Below the pieces are notes generated by a model. It saw nothing but the letters and a program-made list of their open reading frames with translations. It was not told the DNA's origin and ran no database searches. 64,000 nucleotides of DNA, taken from positions 1 through 64,000 of the forward strand of contig JAFEUB010001196.1 in NCBI GenBank assembly GCA_024529925.1, given 5' to 3'. The stretch is from Ophthalmolycus amberensis (Eukaryota > Chordata > Actinopteri > Perciformes > Zoarcidae). Position numbers and translations under genes: made by a program. Each line of letters opens with the position of its first letter. The stretch's first letter is position 1. Shown piece by piece: positions 29,201-38,187 of the stretch.

Positions 29201-29914
29201 AAGATTTTCTTCAGAAAAGTGGCTCAGGATAGTTGATTTCACAGTCTGATGTCATTTTCATGAATATCTGCAACTTTCAGCACTTTACTGGCATTTTCAA
29301 TTTTTTATGCTCTTAAAGTGCGTTTCAGGCAGAGAGGAGGCCAAAAGTGGATTTTGTGAAAGTAAACATAGTTCAAAGATTTTCTTCAGAAAAGTGGCTC
29401 AGGATAGTTGATTTCACAGTCTGATGTCATTTTCATGAATATCTGCAACTTTCAGCACTTTACTGCCATTTTCAATTTTTTTATGCTCTTAAAGTGCGTT
29501 TCAGGCAGAGAGGAGGCCAAAAGTGGATTTTGTGAAAGTAAACATAGTTTCAAAGATTTTCTTCAGAAAAGTGGCTCAGGATAGTTGATTTCACAGTCTG
29601 ATGTCATTTTCATGAATATCTGCAACTTTCAGCACTTTACTGGCATTTTCAATTTTTTATGCTCTTAAAGTGCGTTTCAGGCAGAGAGGAGGCCAAAAGT
29701 GGATTTTGTGACAGTAAACATAGTTTCAAAGATTTTCTTCAGAAAAGTGGCTCAGGATAGTTGATTTCACAGTCTGATGTCATTTTCATGAATATCTGCA
29801 ACTTTCAGCACTTTACTGGCATTTTCAATTTGTTATGCTCTTAAAGTGCGTTTCAGGCAGAGAGGAGGCCAAGAGTGGATTTTGTGAAAGTAAACATAGT
29901 TTCAAAGATTTTCT
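20221..29914. repeat. Diverged edge of the satellite (type B units, higher-order pattern)
   Basis: From 20221 most units read GTGAAAGTAAACATAG in place of GTGAAATCCACATAG, which lengthens the unit to 176 bp. Type A units reappear at 21101, 21980, 22858 and 23033. Private variants recur at multiples of the unit: CCAAACGTGG at 25830, 26533 and 27412; AAAGGGGCTC at about 22716, 26933 and 27811; TGCCTCAGG at about 25001, 25179 and 27111. Spacings of 878-879 bp equal five units, and 703 bp equals four. This is the usual picture of an array edge, less often homogenised than the centre, with local multi-unit duplications. Confidence 0.88.
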
Positions 29915-30016
29915 TTGAAAAAGTTTGATAAAACTCAGTGGGCAGACGTTCAGGACCAGGACTTTTACTGATGTTAAATTTTTGGATGGCCTCCATCACT
30001 TCCTCTCTTCTTATCT
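29915..30016 (-). mobile_element. L1-type LINE reverse transcriptase fragment
   Basis: Read on the minus strand, this stretch translates to a short piece of the L1 RT N-terminal region. It contains EEVMEAIQKFNISKSPGP followed by a LPTEFYQTF segment, the hallmark SPGPDG...EFY region of L1/Tx1 retrotransposons (here SPGPER). It is bounded by the satellite on one side and by the 5' end of another LINE on the other, so only about 34 codons remain. An in-frame TAG lies just upstream of the fragment. It is a dead relic. Confidence 0.75.
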
Positions 30017-30218
30017 AAAATGCAAAATGGTGCCGTGCCAGCAGCAGCCTGTTGCAGCAGCTCCCCTCTGTGTGGTTTAATTTGAGTCTTTTTTCACTCT
30101 TTCCCCGCTACTTTTTTATTTTTTATTTTCCTTAACGTTTGGTTCTTACGGTCAGACAACGGACTGTAACTTTTTTGCCAACTTTCCCGTGGCTTTCTGT
30201 GCCTTTTCTTGAACAACA

Positions 30219-30907
30219 ATGAGTGGGTCCATTGTTTACTCCCGTGATCAGCTGATCGCGCTGAGGAAACTGTGGCCACTGGCCGGCGACAGGCATGAGA
30301 TCCCGGCGGAGCTACGGAGAAAGGCTCGGGGCTGCAGGTCGGGCGCTAAGCGGAGGGCGAAGAGGAGGAAGTACAAACCTTCGGTACCGGCGATCGTAAC
30401 GGGGAATGTGAAGTCTTTGGCGAATAAGATGGATGAACTCGGTGCGCTGGTAAAGACTGAGAGGGACTTCCGTGAGTGCAGCGTCATGTGTTTCACAGAG
30501 ACATGGCTGCACGCGGATTTCCTCTACACAGTGTGTCGGTGCCCGGCTTCAGGACTGTTCGGGCGGACAGAGACGTTACACTGAGCGGTAAGAAGAGAGG
30601 TGGCGGGATTGCCGTGTATGTGAACGAGAGGTGGTGCAATCCCTATCACGCGTGTGTGAAGGAACGCTTCTGCAGCCCGGACATTGAACTGTTAGCCGTG
30701 GGGATGCGTCCATATTATTTGCCGAGGGAGTTCACGTCCGCCATTGTTGTGGCTGTGTACATCCCCCCATCAGCTGACGCTGAGGCAGCAGTGGACACCA
30801 TCCACTCCACGGTATCTGGACTGCTGAGTCAACATGCTGGTGCTTTTCTGGCAATTACTGGAGACTTTAATCACACCACCCCTGCCAACTTTTCACCAGT
30901 ATCTTGA
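30219..30907 (+). pseudogene. Broken N-terminal endonuclease region of the LINE
   Basis: The ATG at 30219 opens a basic N-terminus leading into IVTGNVKSLANKMDEL and FTETWLH, the start of an apurinic-like endonuclease with its catalytic Glu (TETW). Near 30520-30530 the frame slips. The domain continues in another frame from about 30530 with PGFRTVRADRD, KKRGGGIAVYV and ITGDFNH (the GDFN catalytic block). A further frameshift follows about 30885, then a stop at 30905. Beyond it, the CPTRNN and DLLYAN residues lie in yet another frame, and LGRSDHNLI returns to the frame of the downstream RT. At least three disruptions make the endonuclease non-functional. Confidence 0.85.
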
Positions 30908-31042
30908 CTGCCCCACAAGGAACAATATAACTCTGGACTTACTGTATGCAAATGCTATGAGGCATACAGTGCCACTGCCCTTCCCCCCCTTGGCAGGTCC
31001 GACCACAACCTGATCCTGTTAACACCAAAGTATGTTCCTCTG

Positions 31043-32995
31043 GTGCAGAGGCTGCCTGTGACCACCAGGACTGTGAGGAGGTGGTCTCAGGAGGCTAATG
31101 ACGCTCTGCAGGACTGCTTTGAGTCGACTGATTGGGATGTTCTTTGTGGATCACATGGGGAGGACCTCAACAGCATGACGGACTGTATCACAGAATACAT
31201 CAAATTCTGTGAACAAACCGTCATACCATCCCGGACTGTACGCTGCTTCCCCAACAACAAGCCATGGATCACCAGTGACCTGAAAGCTGTTCTTAATAAG
31301 AAGAAAGCAGCTTTCAGGTCTGGGGACAGGGACGAGCTCAGGAGAGTTCAGCACGACCTGAAGATTAAGATCAGAGACTGCAAGGACTCCTACAGGAGGA
31401 AGCTGGAGGCCAAACTCCAGCAGAACAATGTGAAGGAGGTGTGGACGGGGATGAAGCAGATCACCGGCTTCAAGGTTGGAGGCAGACAACCAGGGGGCTC
31501 CCTGGAGAGGGCCAACGAGCTTAACAGTCACTTCAATAGGTTTAGCTCAGAGCCCTCATCTGTCTCCTCCACACACCACACCTCCCAAACACCTCCCCCT
31601 CTGTCCCCCCTGGTGAGCTGCATGGACTCAGAGCCCTCCACTTCAAAGGGCCCTGCCACCACCGACACTATGATCCCCCTCCCCCTCTCTGTGACGACTG
31701 GCCAGGTTAGGAGACAGCTGGAGAGACTCCACCAAGGCAAGGCTGCGGGACCTGATAGCATCAGCCCCAGGGTCCTGAAGACCTGCGCCATCCAGCTGTC
31801 TAATGTCCTTCAACACCTATACAACCTGAGCCTGAAGCAGGAGGAAGTCCCGGTGCTGTGGAAGATGTCGTGCCTGGTTCCTGTACCGAAGAAGACGACA
31901 CCATCTGGCCTCAATGACTATCGACCAGTTGCCCTCACATCACATGTGATGAAGGTGCTGGAGAGGCTGGTCTTGGCCCACCTCCGGCCGCAGGTGAAAT
32001 CCTCACTGGACCCTCTGCAATTTGCATACCAGCCTCGTGTGGGGGTGGACGACGCCTTCATCTACCTGCTGCAACGAGCTCAGTCGCACCTGGATGGAAC
32101 CGGTGGCTCTGTGAGAATCACTTTCTTTGATTTCTCCAGTGCATTTAACACCATCCAACCAGTGCTGCTGAGTGAAAAGCTGCGGGTGGTGGGGGTTAAC
32201 GCGTCCACCGTCTCCTGGATCACTGACTACCTCACAGGCAGACCACAGTTTGTCCGACTGGGCCGTGTGCTGTCTGATGTGGTGGTCAGTGATACTGGAG
32301 CCCCACAGGGAACTGTTCTGTCTCCCTTCCTGTTAACCTTGTACACCACTGACTTCCAGTACAACTCTGGGTCATGCCATCTGCAGAAGTTCTCTGATGA
32401 CTCTGCAGTGGTCGGGTGTATAAGGGACGGACGGGAGGAGGAGTACAGGGCAGTAGTGGATGACTTTGTGGAGTGGGCGGGGAGAAATCACCTGCGTCTG
32501 AACGTGGCCAAGACCAGAGAGATTGTGGTCGACTTCAGGAGGAAGATGACGACTCCACAACCGGTGAATGTTCTGGGAGAGGATGTGGACATGGTGGAGG
32601 AGTACAAGTACCTGGGTGTCTCCATCGACAGAAGACTGAACTGGCAGACCAACATCAACGCTGTGTACAAGAAGGGGATGAGTCGACTCTTTTTCTTGAG
32701 GAAACTTCGATCCTTCAACGTGTGCAGCAAGATGCTGGAGATGTTCTACCAGTCTGTTGTGGCCAGTGCACTGTACTTCGCCTTAGTCTGCTGGGGGAGC
32801 AGCATTGGAGCCGGAGACACCAACAGACTTAACAAACTAGTTAAGAAGGCCGGCTCCATCATTGGCTGCAAACAAGACAATCTGGAAGAGGTGGTGGAGA
32901 GGACACTGAAGAAACTATTATCCATATTGGATAACCCGGATCACCCTCTCCACCACCTACTGCAGGACAGCAGAGCACTTTCTCCAACAGACTGA
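31043..32995 (+). CDS. LINE reverse transcriptase domain, open frame (650 codons)
   Basis: This frame encodes the reverse transcriptase and C-terminal part of the LINE polyprotein. Visible RT blocks, in order: KAAGPDSISPRVLK (about residue 234), LNDYRPVALTSHVMKVLERL (about 290), the first catalytic Asp in FFDFSSAFNTI (about 362), TGAPQGTVLSPFLL (about 420), the SDD catalytic pair in KFSDDSAVVG (about 452), and LNVAKTREIVVDFRR. The family's usual start lies upstream, in the disrupted endonuclease, so the ATG at 31043 is only the first Met of the surviving frame. No stop interrupts the 650 codons, which suggests a fairly young insertion. The broken endonuclease means it is unlikely to move on its own. 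Confidence 0.88.
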   Translation: MQRLPVTTRTVRRWSQEANDALQDCFESTDWDVLCGSHGEDLNSMTDCITEYIKFCEQTVIPSRTVRCFPNNKPWITSDLKAVLNKKKAAFRSGDRDELRRVQHDLKIKIRDCKDSYRRKLEAKLQQNNVKEVWTGMKQITGFKVGGRQPGGSLERANELNSHFNRFSSEPSSVSSTHHTSQTPPPLSPLVSCMDSEPSTSKGPATTDTMIPLPLSVTTGQVRRQLERLHQGKAAGPDSISPRVLKTCAIQLSNVLQHLYNLSLKQEEVPVLWKMSCLVPVPKKTTPSGLNDYRPVALTSHVMKVLERLVLAHLRPQVKSSLDPLQFAYQPRVGVDDAFIYLLQRAQSHLDGTGGSVRITFFDFSSAFNTIQPVLLSEKLRVVGVNASTVSWITDYLTGRPQFVRLGRVLSDVVVSDTGAPQGTVLSPFLLTLYTTDFQYNSGSCHLQKFSDDSAVVGCIRDGREEEYRAVVDDFVEWAGRNHLRLNVAKTREIVVDFRRKMTTPQPVNVLGEDVDMVEEYKYLGVSIDRRLNWQTNINAVYKKGMSRLFFLRKLRSFNVCSKMLEMFYQSVVASALYFALVCWGSSIGAGDTNRLNKLVKKAGSIIGCKQDNLEEVVERTLKKLLSILDNPDHPLHHLLQDSRALSPTD

Positions 32996-33357
32996 TCCAG
33001 CTCCGCTGTCACAAGGAAAGATACAGGAGAACATTCCTGCCCACTGCAATAAGACTACAATAAAACAGCTCTGGCCAGATCATCCTCCACATACTGCTTC
33101 ACTGTTGTTTGCTGGGGCTGACTTTTGCACTACTGTTCTTCACCTAGTCAGATAACTCAACACTATTCTATTTCATTGTATATACTGTGCATTTTTGTTG
33201 TTTTATCTTATATATTCTGATATTTAATTTGTCCTACTCTGTTATTCTATTGTGCATTTTTTAATACTTAATAGTTTTTGGTTACTCTGCTACTTTGCTA
33301 ATTGGTGTGTCTTGCTGCTGTAACATACAAATTTCCCTATGGGGATAAATAAAGTAC

Positions 33358-33379
33358 ATATCTATCTATCTATCTATAT
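33358..33379 (+). repeat. TATC microsatellite tail of the LINE
   Basis: Five to six TATC/ATCT units follow the AATAAAGTACATA end of the LINE. Short tandem repeats at this position form the 3' terminus in CR1/L2/Rex1-type elements, in place of poly(A). Confidence 0.8.
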
Positions 33380-33551
33380 CTCTCCACTAAGATGAGTGAA
33401 GTTTAAGTCGCTGTATGAAGGCATTGTTTCCAACAGAATATTGACATAGCCTACATCTGTCTATTCTCTTATATGCATTGACACATAGATTTATGATTAC
33501 TTCCCTTTTTTCCTTTTCACTGTAAAAAGTATCACCTTCATGGTTTTTCAT
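33380..33551. other. Unassigned spacer between LINE and hAT element
   Basis: About 170 bp of A/T-rich sequence lies between two transposons. I see no open frame or family signature. It may be old flanking sequence. Confidence 0.5.
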
Positions 33552-34308
33552 TAGTGCTGGGCAACGATTAAAATATTTAATCGCGATTAATCGCATGGAT
33601 TTTTTGCGATTAATCTCGATTAATCGCATTGTTATGGCAAAGTTCAATAATGAATTATAAAGTAGTGTATTGCGCACTTTTATTTTAAGAGTACTGCTAT
33701 ATGAACAAAAGGGCAATAACATTTGGTTCACGAGATGCAGGTAGCATGTTTCATACTTAATGTGAATATAATTCATACTTTGTTGGCATCTTATTCTGAA
33801 AACCGGATGTTCGTCTGAAGAAACCGGATGTTGTTTCACGTTAATGTTTCCGCTAACTTTCAAAGTCCTTCACTCGCTCCCGATCTGTGCCGTTTAAATG
33901 CGTTTACCGTGAATTTCAGCATATACCGTAGGTGCACTAACATGCAAGTGTCTGCTGAGTTGACCACGGAGATTGGAGTGTCTGCTGACTTTACCGCAGC
34001 GATGTACAGTAGTCTCCAGGGAGAGCAGCGGAAGTCGCCTTTTCTCTACGGCAACCCTGAAGGGACATCATATCTCTAATACAAAACGATAAACATGAGA
34101 CAGTCTGACTATAGGATGTTTGCTGGCTTTTATCCCACTGTTCTTGTCATCATCTTGTTGTTATGTATATGTATTGTCTCTTGTCTTTCAATTAAAAAAC
34201 AACAAAAAAAAAAATTTTGTAAATGCGTTAACGCACAATAAAATAATTGTCGCCGTTAATTAATGAATGCGTTAACGCGAAATTAACACGGTAACTTGCC
34301 CAGCACTA
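33552..34308 (+). mobile_element. Non-autonomous hAT-like element (757 bp) with TIR and TSD
   Basis: The element begins TAGTGCTGGGCAAC and ends GTTGCC-like, precisely ACTTGCCCAGCACTA, giving a 13-bp terminal inverted repeat TAGTGCTGGGCAA. Flanks are TTTTTCAT (33544-33551) and TTTTTTAT (34309-34316), a 7/8 match consistent with the 8-bp duplication of hAT transposons. The left subterminal region is packed with GCGATTAATCGC-type palindromes and the right with GCGTTAACGC, so the two ends differ. No transposase is encoded, so it must have been moved in trans. A second copy of the family ends at 45512. Confidence 0.82.
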
Positions 34309-34316
34309 TTTTTTAT

Positions 34317-34813
34317 ACATTTAATGAATTTATCTTGAATTTGTTTTTGACTTGATTTCAGAGCATGACTTAGATTCCCTCTGCTATCAAAGTCTGACTG
34401 TTTATAAACTATTTATAAAATATTTCTGTAGACAGCGTCTACAGCCTGGAATAGCCAACAAGAGTCCGCTTTGAACGACAATGCCCGCCCCTCTTTTTTC
34501 GGGTAAAGGTCGAGCCAATTGCAACCGATCGTTCTGATGACTCACGCTTCGTATAGCCAATGAAATTACGAAACTAACGATATGCAGATTCAGGAGGTGT
34601 ATGTAGAGACAGAATGTGGAAGTCACTGTTGAAACCACGAGTCAGGTCCTTACGTCCGTGCATTATGGCCAAAGTGTGGTAGTTGAGAATTTTCTAGAAT
34701 CTGTGAAACTAAATAATGGTCAAATATCTTATAGATAACTATATATTGACATAAATAAGGTTTAGATTGAATTATGAATACATCCTTTTACACAGCCTAG
34801 GTATGTGACCATG
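34317..34813. other. Unassigned intergenic stretch
   Basis: No supported gene lies here. Around 34430-34620 the sequence is less A/T-rich and contains CCAAT-like boxes (AGCCAAT at about 34512 and 34555), but nothing shows that it is a promoter. Confidence 0.4.
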
Positions 34814-36346
34814 CCCAGTGAGCATTTTTCCGTTGAAAAGATGTTTAAAAGACGTCTACGCCCAACGTTGAAAAGACGTTCAGAATTGGTTGAAAAGTGA
34901 AAGTTTTTTCGCCGACTATTTGTAGACGTTGATTCAACGTTCACGCTTAGACCAGATTTAAACGTGATTTGCAATACTATAATTTTTCGTCCTCTACATT
35001 GTGCTAATACTAATATATCATGATTTAGAGGCTTACTAAGAAACCACATCCACATTTATCAGTTGAAAGCCAGTATTGGACATCACGTTGATATCTGGTC
35101 TAAACGTGAGCATTGAATCAACGTCTACAAATAGTCGGCTAAAAACCTTTCACTTTTCACCGTGTTTTAACCGTGTATTCAACCTCACCGTGTTTTAACC
35201 GTGTATTCAACGCCAAAATGCTTACAGTGCTTCTGGGTATATAACACATCAACAGTTTCCACTTACAGGACAAAAGACCAAGTGACACAGCAACAGTTCA
35301 TTTGTATTTATTAAAGCACAATATAACTATGAACAATGTTCTTTATAAAAAACCATAATCTCCTTTTCCTTCTTTAAATGTCGTTTTCAAAGCCACACAG
35401 GAGCCGGTTTCAGGAGATCTGCCATATTTTCAAGCTGGACATCTGTAAATAAAACAAGTATTAGAAAAACATATTGACTTTTAGACCAGTTTTGAACGTC
35501 TCTACACCGGAGACCATAGACGTGTCTTCAACGGAACGATGCAGACCTGGATATTACACAATATTGTTTATATATTGCCATAACCCAAACAACAATGTTT
35601 TGACCATGATCGTATTAGTACAGCACATTAACTAACACACGTCTGTTTACTGTTCGTAACATGCTAACGCTACATGCTAACAAGCTAGCAGCCTCGCCCG
35701 CATGATGAGCAACATGATATTAATGGTATGGTAATGATATTTCGGTTTGCAATATTGGAATAAAGTAGTTAAAGTACTTAGAGTACGTCGTTAGCGTGAA
35801 GCCTCGTTTATTCCGTCAGCTCGTTCACTTCCTCATCACTCAGTAAGAGCTAGCTAGCTCAAACCTTGTCGTGTTTCCAGCCTCTACCTTAGAAAAATGC
35901 AAGAGTCCGTGCGCATGCGTATTCCAGCAGTAAACACTGAGTTGTATTTTAGTGAACATACAGACATAATGTGCTCTGCTCTCATTATGATGTCCTGGGA
36001 GCTTCTTGTTGACAGCACACAGTCTATAGTTCCATATTTACGACGTTTTATATGAGACATTGAATGCGGTGAAATCACGTCTCCGTGTAGACCACATATG
36101 AACGGACAGCGGAATATGATTTTGGAGAAATACGTTTAAAGTAACCAAAATCGCGTCTCTTTCAACCTACAACTGAACAAACCATCAATATTTTAAAAGA
36201 AATTGGTGTTTTGTGACGGGTTGATATTGTAACCATAATTTAGACGGTTTAAAACACGTTGAAAAAAGGTCTTAGACGTTCAGGCTCCATTTCAACGCTT
36301 TTTCAACCAGATATCAATGTTGAAATCCGGGTTAGTGCTCACTGGG
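34814..36346. mobile_element. Foldback DNA element with CCCAGTGAGCA termini
   Basis: The left end reads CCCAGTGAGCATTTTT. The right end reads TAGTGCTCACTGGG, giving an 11-bp terminal inverted repeat. The interior is rich in GTTGAAAAGACGTT, TTCAACG and AGACGT motifs in both orientations, and it includes a 67-bp internal inverted repeat. No clear TSD is seen and no transposase is encoded, so the superfamily is undecided. The internal segment from 35290 is repeated directly outside the right terminus. Confidence 0.6.
34891..35159. repeat. 67-bp imperfect inverted repeat
   Basis: Arms 34891-34957 and 35093-35159 are reverse complements with only a few mismatches. Both contain GCCGACTATTTGTAGACG (or its complement) and GTTGATTCAA. 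The spacer is 135 bp. The arms would fold into a long hairpin in single strands and support the foldback nature of the enclosing element. Confidence 0.85.
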
Positions 36347-36690
36347 AGGCAACAGTTCATTTGTATTTATTAAAGCACAATATAAATATAAAACCATAAT
36401 CTCCTTTTCCTTCTTCAAATGTCGTTTTCAAAGCCACACAGGAGCCGGTTTCAGGAGATCTGCTATATTTTCAAGCTGGACATCTGTCAATAAACCAAGT
36501 ATTAGAAAAACATATTGACTTTTAGACCAGTTTTGAAGGTCTCTTCACCGGAGACCATAGACGTATTCTAAACGTGTCTTCAACGGAACGATGCTGACCT
36601 GGATATTACACAGTATATACTTTATATTGTTTGTATATTGCTATAAGCCAAGTAACAATGTTTTGACCATGTTTATTAGTACATTACTTC
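35290..36690 (+). repeat. Direct duplication of about 300-350 bp, offset 1059 bp
   Basis: The segment beginning GCAACAGTTCATTTG at 35290 recurs at 36349 and stays alignable to about 35640 and 36690 with small differences, for example a short deletion near 36385 and an added ATTCTAAACG near 36565. Both copies share TCTCCTTTTCCTTCTT, AGCCACACAGGAGCCGG and GGAGACCATAGACGT. Homology resumes at CTAACACACGTCT after a 184-bp insertion in the second copy only (36687-36870). Confidence 0.85.
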
Positions 36691-36870
36691 GTTTTACTCA
36701 CGTCCTCCACTTTTAAACTGTGTACAGGCCCACTTGCTGTCCGTAGTACTACGGACAGTAAGAAAAATATGGAAAATACACGTGTATTTTACATGTGAAA
36801 TGTCCTAAATACTCTATTTTATATCGTTGGGCTACAGGGACAGTCCACAAAGGAAGTGTCTCCAATATTA
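36687..36870. repeat. 184-bp insertion carrying two perfect palindromes
   Basis: Comparison with the first copy of the direct duplication shows that this stretch interrupts ACATTA/ACTAACACACG, with TTA on both sides. Inside lie CTGTCCGTAGTACTACGGACAG split as a perfect 22-bp palindrome at 36737-36758 (arm CTGTCCGTAGT) and an 18-bp palindrome AAAATACACGTGTATTTT at 36773-36790. No terminal inverted repeat was found, so I do not assign a class. Confidence 0.5.
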
Positions 36871-36884
36871 ACTAACACACGTCT

Positions 36885-38187
36885 TACTTTTACTTCACTA
36901 CATTTTGCAAAGAAAACTGATACTGTTACTCCGATACATTTCCCCTGAAACCTTCGTTACTCGCTACAAAATCAAATCTATCTTCAGAAAAAAAATGAAT
37001 CATGAGACCAACGTCGGGGACTGTGGTGGAACAGAGACTGCAAGCAAGCAGGTTTGGTGAATCAGTGGTCCTAGCTTGCAAGTTAAATTGGTTAATCAAG
37101 TTAATGCGCAATTGCAAACAAGTGCTCTCAAAGCCGCGTTTTTTTAAATTTCCAGTGATGCCCAGGATGCTAGCTAGCGAGCGACTACATGAGTAGAATT
37201 CCACTCTACGATGACTGATTTCATGACGGAGGCAGAAATGGAAGCACCTGCTACTCCCCTAACAAACGACGGTGGTGACGAAGACCAACACCCGTGGATC
37301 GCTAGCGAGTTAGTGAGCTGAGGTAGTGTTGACAGTTGTGAGATGTTGTTGATTTGAGTCATATTAGCTATAATCATTGCAGCACTAGTTGGCTAGCGTT
37401 AGCTAACTTAACGTTAGCTAGCCACCACACCATAGGATTGACAGGAGCCGCGAGAGCGCAGCATTAGGGTTAGCATTAGGGAAATCCTTCCCAGCTGTGC
37501 GCAAGCTGTCTGTGAAGCTGAACACACCTCTACCTGCCTCAGCGGCCTGTGAAAGGTTATTTAGCATCGCAGGACTAGTCTTCAGCCCAAGAAGAGCGAG
37601 ACTGAATTCTCGCAATTTTGAAAACCAACTTCTTTTGAAGATGAACAGGACATTTTTCAGTTTCAAGTAATGACTGGGTTGTTACTTTCGGTGCTGCTTT
37701 AGTATTGATCATGTTTTGATATTTGAGTCATTTGGTGGATGATCAGATGGAGTTATGATGGTAGCAGTCGCCCAATTGCAGATTCAGCTTGAGCAAAACC
37801 TTTGCCTATTGTGTTGAAATCAGGCCCATAGGAGTTTACAAGGCAGGTGTCCTTTCTCAAAACACTGACCTGATGCATCAAGTGGATATTTTTTGCTGAA
37901 CACAATATTATGCATTTGATCATGGTGGCCACATCATTTAAAAGAATAAACTTCATAATTCTGACCCTTTGCTTTTCTATTAACAGCATTTACTTGTACT
38001 TTTACTTTCACTTAAGTACATTTAATATCAGAAAATTACTTTTGATACTTAAGAAGAGTAAATATCAGATACTTTAAGACTTTTACTCAAGTAGTATTCT
38101 AATAGGTGACTTTCACTGGAGTCATTTTCCAGTAAGGTATCTTTACTTTTACTCAAGTATGGCTTTTGGGTACTTTATACACCACTG
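36885..38187 (+). mobile_element. Tol2-like hAT element, 5'-truncated relic
   Basis: The right end is complete: AAGTATGGCTTTTGGG, TACTTTATACACCACTG, with many subterminal AAGTA/TACTT motifs as in Tol2-family hAT elements. The left end is missing. Homology with the intact second copy at 56740-58517 begins near TTCACTACATTTTGCAAAG. Relative to that copy, this one retains transposase-coding pieces (37211-37310 and about 37445-37669) but lacks about 200 bp near 37918. It sits about 1 kb beyond the 3' end of DEGS1. Confidence 0.82.
37211..37669 (+). pseudogene. Tol2-like hAT transposase remnants
   Basis: Two coding scraps remain. The first, from the ATG at 37211, encodes an acidic N-terminus ending in DEDQHPW, which resembles the start of Tol2-type transposase before its BED finger. 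The second, about 37445-37669, reads FPAVRKLSVKLN, then PLPASAACERLFSIAG, then FSPRRARLNSRNFENQLLL, and stops at TAA 37667. This is the hAT C-terminal dimerisation region (SAACERxFSxAG...NFENQL). The BED finger and the catalytic core between the two pieces are deleted, so no active enzyme is possible. Confidence 0.85.

Larger units (their letters stand above)
1..29914. repeat. 175-bp tandem satellite array
   Basis: About 170 head-to-tail copies of one unit fill the first 29.9 kb. The phrase GATGTCATTTTCATGAATAT recurs every 174-176 bases, for example at 178, 352, 528, 704 and 879. The consensus unit is 175 bp with about 37% GC and only one CpG (in AGTGCGTTTC). No spacers separate units and no open frame of useful length exists in any frame. 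Length differences come from an A/T run before ATGCTCTTAAAG and from two small indels. The array starts before the window and ends at about 29914, where the unit breaks off inside TTTCTT. A unit near nucleosome length is typical of centromeric or pericentromeric satellites, but position on the chromosome cannot be judged here. Confidence 0.98.
30017..33379 (+). mobile_element. Near full-length non-LTR retrotransposon (CR1/L2/Rex1 group)
   Basis: A 5' leader of about 200 bp is followed by an endonuclease region broken by frameshifts, a long open RT frame, a roughly 360-bp 3' UTR and a short TATC-repeat tail. A 3' end of the form GGGGATAAATAAAGTA followed by tetranucleotide repeats instead of poly(A) is typical of the CR1/L2/Rex1 branch in fish. 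No clear target-site duplication could be identified. I am sure it is a Jockey-group LINE; the exact family (Rex1/Babar versus L2) needs a Repbase comparison. Confidence 0.88.

Noticed and set aside
1..29914. CRISPR-like regular repeat array
   Set aside because: Units are directly contiguous with no unique spacers, are 175 bp long and lie in a vertebrate genome. It is a satellite.
31087..32832. Several minus-strand and alternate-frame ORFs across the LINE
   Set aside because: Shadows of the RT coding frame; no family resemblance.
33387..34079. ORFs of 158 aa (minus) and 83 aa (plus) in and beside the hAT element
   Set aside because: They run across element ends and subterminal repeats and show no protein motif.
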